64,000 nt of DNA from Aedes albopictus (Eukaryota > Arthropoda > Insecta > Diptera > Culicidae): the NCBI RefSeq assembly GCF_035046485.1, contig NC_085138.1, positions 326,550,129 to 326,614,128 of the forward strand. The letters are read 5' to 3'. Below the pieces are notes generated by a model. The model searched no databases. It worked only from the letters and a program-made list of their open reading frames with translations, and was not told the DNA's origin. Shown in pieces: positions 57,543 to 64,000 of this stretch; within the stretch, counting starts at the first letter, position 1, and each line of letters opens with the position of its first letter. The position numbers were made by a program, and so were the translations under genes.

Positions 57543-59222
57543 CCCAAGCAACACAACTTGTTATAATAATGTACATGTTACATGTTTCATACAAACGCCA
57601 ATGTTTTGTTCCAAATATCGAAAACGTATTTTCGTACACTTATATCACCGAAAAAGCGCAAAAAATGGCGGCTTATAAAACATCTTTGATGTTACTAAAG
57701 ATGTTTTTCAATACATTATTATAACATAAAATTAAGTCTTGAACATGTTTTCTGCGAACATCGTAAATACTTCCTTTTGCTTGCAGAGAAATCATAAATT
57801 ATCAAACACACACTATGTAAATAAATATGACACCTACTTTGGTGCTATTTTGTCATGGCTCAAAATAATTTTTAAGCCTCTCATTTCACTTGTAATTTAC
57901 CATCTAGATGTTTGGTTACTATGACCCAATTTTATGTGCCAATAAAAATTTATGGTTAAGTTAACATATTCACTTTTCATGAATTCATGCGCTTTCCATA
58001 GGATTTGAAACAAGTAGGGAGGTTTTTGTCATTCCTCTGGTTTTTTTGAGAATTTAAAACACATTTTCAAACATGGCTTCTTTACACAGTACCGTCGGGA
58101 AGTTTTGGAATGCTATTTTCATTTATGTTGTATTGATGTGTTTTTAGAATAAGAATTTTTAACCCCTCTCGATAACGAAAAACTATTATTTCAATCAACG
58201 TTTTAAATATCCCAGATAATACCAGATAATTAATAATTGGGAGAAAAAAATAAGATAAATCAACGGCTGAAGTGTTATAATGTGAAACTTTTTAGCAGGC
58301 ACTGTAATCCATGGCCTGATATAGAAAATACAAAATATTAGAAATATATTCAAATAACATCTTATGGACATCTCAATAACAAGTTTCTCGAATACCTTAA
58401 AAATACATTGAAAAAACATCGTTGCAACGAATTTTAAACATCCATTTGTCAATGGATGGGTTTTTTTGTTTTTTGATACCTATTTTGAACATGAGTATAA
58501 CAATAACAAACTCAGTGTGCAGTTTACGGTGCCAATTACAACGAATTGATTTCAAATATTTCGCGGGGGCAAATATTGTGTTGAAACTGGGCTTTTTAGT
58601 GCAATTAAGCCGCCACGTAAGTATCGAAAGTGATGTGATAGTAGGGCTGACATTGAAGTGAAGTTAAAAACGGTTGATTCCTTCTACGGATCCATTCACG
58701 CCTAAAGTGGTTTCCACAGTCGCCAACCATTGTAAAGAGTATTTCTATACCTACCTGTGTTTAGCTGTTAAGCAAATGGCAAGGTGAAAAATAAGTGTTG
58801 GATGCTATTATTGCTTAATTTTCGTGTATTCTATATGTAAAATATGTTTCATGTAATATTCAAGACAGTGACGTTCAAGAAGATACTGTGAACTTATTAA
58901 CTTGTACATTAACGTGTTTTATACTTAAAAATAACGTGTTGTTTACATATTTAAAACCAAAGGTTTTAACTATGTGCTGCTAATGTTTTAAAAAACATAT
59001 CTAATTGAAGCAGACGATGATTCAAAAATCTAGTATAATCAACGTTAAATTTACGTCATTCTAACTTGAGGAAATGTTGATAATTTATTTTCGAAACTTG
59101 TTTTTGTCAAACATAGATAAAACATGATTTCAACATAAGATGTGTTCAGATACGATTATAGTACTGTACTATAACATCTTTTTCAAAATCAATTTTCAAA
59201 GATGTTTTCTGTGTTACTTGGG
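57543..59222. mobile_element. CCCAAG-ended element, 1680 bp, 2-bp GA flanks
   Basis: Left CCCAAGCAACACA, right complement of TGTGTTACTTGGG; GA at 57541-57542 and 59223-59224. The uninterrupted satellite unit GTCTGATACTATTT confirms both the site and the 2-bp duplication. No transposase frame. Same terminal type as 49860-50026. Confidence 0.75.
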
Positions 59223-59576
59223 GATACTATTTTCCAGCTAACCGTTCATCAGGCTACCCAAAATGCCGCTGTTTGATTAGTCGCATGAATGAGTTATATT
59301 CAAATTTATATTTTACCACTTCCGGCGGGACTTGTGGAACCGGTTCCGGAACACTACTGGTTTGATGTGTCGCATGCATGGGTTTGTTAAATTTTTATGT
59401 CTGGCCCCTCCCAGGGGTACCGGTCCGGAACACCCAAATGGCCATAACTCCGGAACGGCTGGACCGATCCGAACCATTTTCAATAGGAAACAATGGGACT
59501 ATATGCCGCGTCGAATGAACCGTCGGTCATTAAAATCGGTTGAGGTTTACTGCCAAAAAGTGATGTGAATTTTTTG

Positions 59577-60967
<1,391 letters not shown>

Positions 60968-60971
<4 letters not shown>

Positions 60972-63961
60972 TGCAGATAACGCAAATTAATCTGAATCAT
61001 TGCGACATCGCACAGCAACTGTTGTGGCAGTCGACAACAGAGACGAAGTGCGATGTTGCGATCATCGCAGAGCCGTATCGGGTTCCTCCTGAGAACGGCA
61101 ATTGGGTAGCGGATATAGCAGGACTGGCAGCTATACAAGTTATGGGCAGATTCCCTATAGAGGAAGTGGTGGAAAACTCTTACGAAGGTTTCGTGATCGC
61201 CAAAGTTAACGGTGTCTTCGTATGTAGCTGCTATGCGCCTCCAAGATGGACCGAGGAGCAATACAACCGGATGTTGGATGCACTCACTGACACGCTGGTA
61301 GGACGTAAGCCAGTAGTCATCGGCGGCGATTTCAACGCCTGGGCCGTTGAGTGGGGCAGCCGGCAAACCAATGCAAGAGGATATAGTCTACTTGAAGCTC
61401 TGGCGAAGCTGGACGTAAAGCTGTGCAATGTAGGAACAGTCAGCACATTCCGCAAAGACGGTCGTGAATCCATCATCGACATTACATTTTGTAGTCCATC
61501 GTTGATGGAAGACATGGACTGGAGGGTGAGTGAGGAGTACTCCCACAGCGACCACCAGGCGATCCTCTACAAGATAGGCCAGAGAGCTCCTACGTCCATA
61601 CAGAGAACTAGAACTTATGAGCGGAAGTGGAAGACGAAGGACTTCGACAAGGAGACTTTTATCGAGGCACTTCGGCCAAATAGCGATGCGGCAAACCTCG
61701 ACCCAGGGTGGTTGACGGAAGCGCTAGCAACGGCATGTGATGCAGCAATGCCGAGGAAGATTGAACCTAGGAACGCTAGACGCCCAGCGTACTGGTGGAA
61801 TGCGACGCTCAGCACCCTTCGTGCGACTTGCCTCCGAGCTAGGAGACGAGTTCAGAGGGCAAGAACTGCGGCCGATAGAGAAGAGCGCAAGGTTGCGTTC
61901 CGTGAAGCTAGAGCTGCCTTCAAACGAGCTATCAAGCAGAGCAAGGCGAACTGTTACAAGGAGCTATGTCAGGAAGCCGACGCTAACCCCTCGGGAAATG
62001 CCTACCGCATCATAATGGCAAAGCTGAAGGGCCCAATGACGCCAGTCGAAATGTGCCCAGACAAACTGAAGGGTATCGTGGAGGGTTTGTTTCCAAAACA
62101 CGATACAACAACGTGGCCACCTACGCCGTACAGCGAGGGCGATGTGGAATTTGACGTAAACCGACTGGTCTCGAACGACGAGCTCGTTGCCGTGGCGAAA
62201 GCATTGAAGGTGAAGAAGGCTCCCGGTCCGGATGGAATCCCCAACGTGGCGTTGAAAGCAGCGATCCTGGAGTATCCCGATATGTTCAGGTCAGTGTTGC
62301 AGAAATGCCTGGAGGAAGGCATCTTTCCGGATATATGGAAGGTCCAAAAACTAGTGCTGCTGCCAAAACCAGGAAAGCAGCCGGGAGATCCAGCATCGTA
62401 CAGGCCGATCTGTCTGTTGGATACGCTCGGAAAACTCCTGGAGAGGATTATCCTTAACAGGCTGACCGAGTATACCGAAAGTGAGGGAGGGCTGTCCACG
62501 ATGCAGTTCGGCTTCCGCAAGGGAAAATCGACGGTTGACGCAATTCGGACCGTCGTTGAGATGGCGGAAAGGGCATCCTTACAAAAGCGGAGAGGAGATC
62601 GCTACTGCGCCATGGTAACGATAGACGTTAAAAACGCGTTTAACAGCGCCAGTTGGGAAGCTATCGCCGTAGCCCTGCATAATATGCGGGTCCCCGACTA
62701 TCTATGTAGGATTATAAGGAACTACTTCCAGAATAGAGTCCTTGTGTACGAAACCAACGTAGGGCAGAGGTCGTTTAGAGTGACAGCAGGTGTTCCACAA
62801 GGGTCAATACTTGGCCCTACGCTCTGGAACGCAATGTACAACGATGTGTTAACACTGAAGCTTCCGGCAGGTGTCATTATCGTGGGGTTCGCAGACGACG
62901 TTGTATTAGCGGTAACTGGCGAATCAATCGATGAAGTCGAAGTGCTGGTATCGGAGGCAATCGACACAGTGGAAAGATGGATGAATGGAGTGAAGCTGCA
63001 GATAGCCCATCACAAGACAGAAGTGCTCGTAGTCAGTAACCACAAAGCAGTGCAAAGGTTGGAGATCACGATCGGAGAGGAGAGAATTTCATCGCAGCGC
63101 GCGTTGAAGCACCTGGGCGTGATGGTCGACGACCGCTTAAACTTTAACGCGCACGTTGACTATGCCTGCGAAAAGGCGGCGAAGGCGGTTAACACAGTAG
63201 CGAGGATTATGCCAAACGCGGGCGGTCCAAGAAGCAGTAGGAGGCGCCTCTTGGCAAATGTTGCAACCTCAATACTTAGGTATGGAGTGCCAGCCTGGGC
63301 TCCGGCGCTAAAAACGAAGAGAAACCGTGGAAGGCTGGGCAGTGTGTTCCGGCTCATGGCTATGAGAGTCGCGAGTGCCTACAGAACAATCTCGTCGGAG
63401 GCTGTATGCGTTATCGCTGGGATGATGCCCATCTGCATCACCCTAGAGGAAGACGTCGAGTGCTATCGGCGGAGTAACGTAAGGAATGCGAGAGCAGCTG
63501 CTAGAATGGACTCGTTGGTGAAGTGGCAACAAGAGTGGGGCAATGCGGCGAACGGAAGGTGGACCCACCGACTGATTCCAAATGTGTCGGCGTGGGTGAA
63601 CAGGAAGCATGGGGAGGTGAACTTCCATCTGACGCAGTTTCTGTCCGGGCACGGCTGTTTCCGGAAGTACCTGTTTCGATTCGGTCACGCGTCTTCCCCT
63701 CTGTGTCCGGAGTGTGTGAACGTGGAGGAAACACCGGCGCACGTCGTCTTCGAATGCCCTAGGTTCTCGAAGATGCGCAGGGATATGCGCGGCCTGACAG
63801 TCGACAACATTGTCGAAGAAATGTGTCGCGACGAAGCTACGTGGAACGCTGTCGACAGAGCAGTAACGAGGATGCTGTCCGCGCTGCAAAGGAAGTGGCG
63901 CGAAGACCAGAGAGCGCCGGAACGCGATCGGAGTAGGCTTGATCCACCGCCGGGGACATGA
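60968..63961 (+). CDS. R1-clade LINE ORF2, endonuclease and reverse transcriptase (997 aa)
   Basis: Start taken at ATG 60968, whose ATGA overlaps the ORF1 stop, the usual R1-clade coupling; an upstream in-frame ATG at 60932 is possible. APE: QINLNHCDIAQQLL, IIAEPYR, SCYAPPRW, IGGDFNAWAVEWGS, IIDITFCSPSL and YSHSDHQAILY. RT: VLLPKPGKQPGDPASYRPIC, MQFGFRKGKSTVDAI, VTIDVKNAFNSASWE, AGVPQGSILGPTLWNAMYND and the catalytic VGFADDVVLAV. The C-terminal CCHC motif reads CPECVNVEETPAHVVFECPR. No internal stop or frameshift; ends TGA. An upstream CA target is expected of the endonuclease (inference). Confidence 0.88.
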
Positions 63962-64000
63962 CTGAGTCGTCCGTTGCGTAGTACCGGTTTTTGGTCGTCG

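Larger units (their letters stand above)
54690..59390 (+). repeat. ~152-bp tandem satellite array, interrupted by three elements
   Basis: Units contain TTTGATGTGTCGCATGCATG, GGTTTGGTTCTCTTTTATAT, CCACTTCCGGCGGGACATCC, GGAACCGGTTCCGGAACACT, GATATGGTCTGATACTATTT and CTGCTAACCGTTCATCAGG. The period is about 152 bp (CGCATGCAT near 56538, 56691, 57146, 57295, 57448). At least ten units, diverged. Interrupted at 55117-56027, 56062-56495 and 57543-59222; no gene. Confidence 0.8.

Overview
The window looks like euchromatic DNA of an Aedes-type mosquito. Gene density is very low, introns are long, and most of the sequence is nested transposable elements: tRNA-derived SINEs of the Feilai kind, RTE, CR1 and R1-clade LINEs, hAT, piggyBac and Tc1/mariner-like elements, and many TA- or TTAA-flanked MITEs. 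I cannot decide the species (aegypti, albopictus or a relative) from the sequence alone. There are no tRNA or rRNA genes I would call functional, and no CRISPR array.

Two host genes are supported, both on the + strand. The first (3330-22638) is a 213-residue secreted Gly/Tyr-rich protein with seven YYP repeat units. It is made from four exons, and its first intron of 17.9 kb holds most of the transposons in the first third of the window. The second is the first coding exon of a fatty acyl-CoA reductase (48684-48980); its remaining exons lie beyond the window, so the right-hand 15 kb is probably its first intron.

Layout: 1-2700, repeats. 2700-3359, 5' exon of gene 1. 4220-8357, a foldback structure with ~750-bp arms, one arm split by a hAT element. 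9.4-12.4 kb, MITEs and a hAT carrying a nested SINE and a nested MITE. 12.47-17.0 kb, a dead RTE copy split by a 2.46-kb Transib-like element. 17.0-17.5 kb, a SINE. 18.2-20.9 kb, a CCC-ended element. 21.25-22.64 kb, exons 2-4. 23-26.7 kb, MITEs and degenerate repeats. 26.7-31.75 kb, an apparently intact CR1-type LINE. 31.8-32.9 kb, a TA-flanked element with a nested MITE. 35.3-35.7 kb, an RTE remnant. 36.7-40.06 kb, an apparently intact RTE LINE on the minus strand. 40.3-44.5 kb, a piggyBac-like element with inverted tandem arrays. 44.8-47.5 kb, MITEs and a mariner-like element. 48.7-49.0 kb, the reductase exon. 50-51.2 kb, an RTE copy split by a SINE. 53.3-54.5 kb, a repeat with two insertions. 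54.7-59.4 kb, a ~152-bp tandem array broken by three insertions. 59.58-64 kb, an R1-clade LINE joined to a (CA)n microsatellite.

Two observations stand out. (1) The element at 12697-15154 has ends that read as V(D)J-type recombination signals: a CACAGTG heptamer and an ACAAAACCT nonamer-like block, with a 12-bp spacer on one side and a 23-bp spacer on the other, flanked by a 5-bp CGATG duplication. (2) Four separate loci carry tiny retroposed inserts of 35-59 bp that hold little more than the 3' hairpin tail of a retroelement, each bounded by a perfect 10-13 bp target-site duplication.
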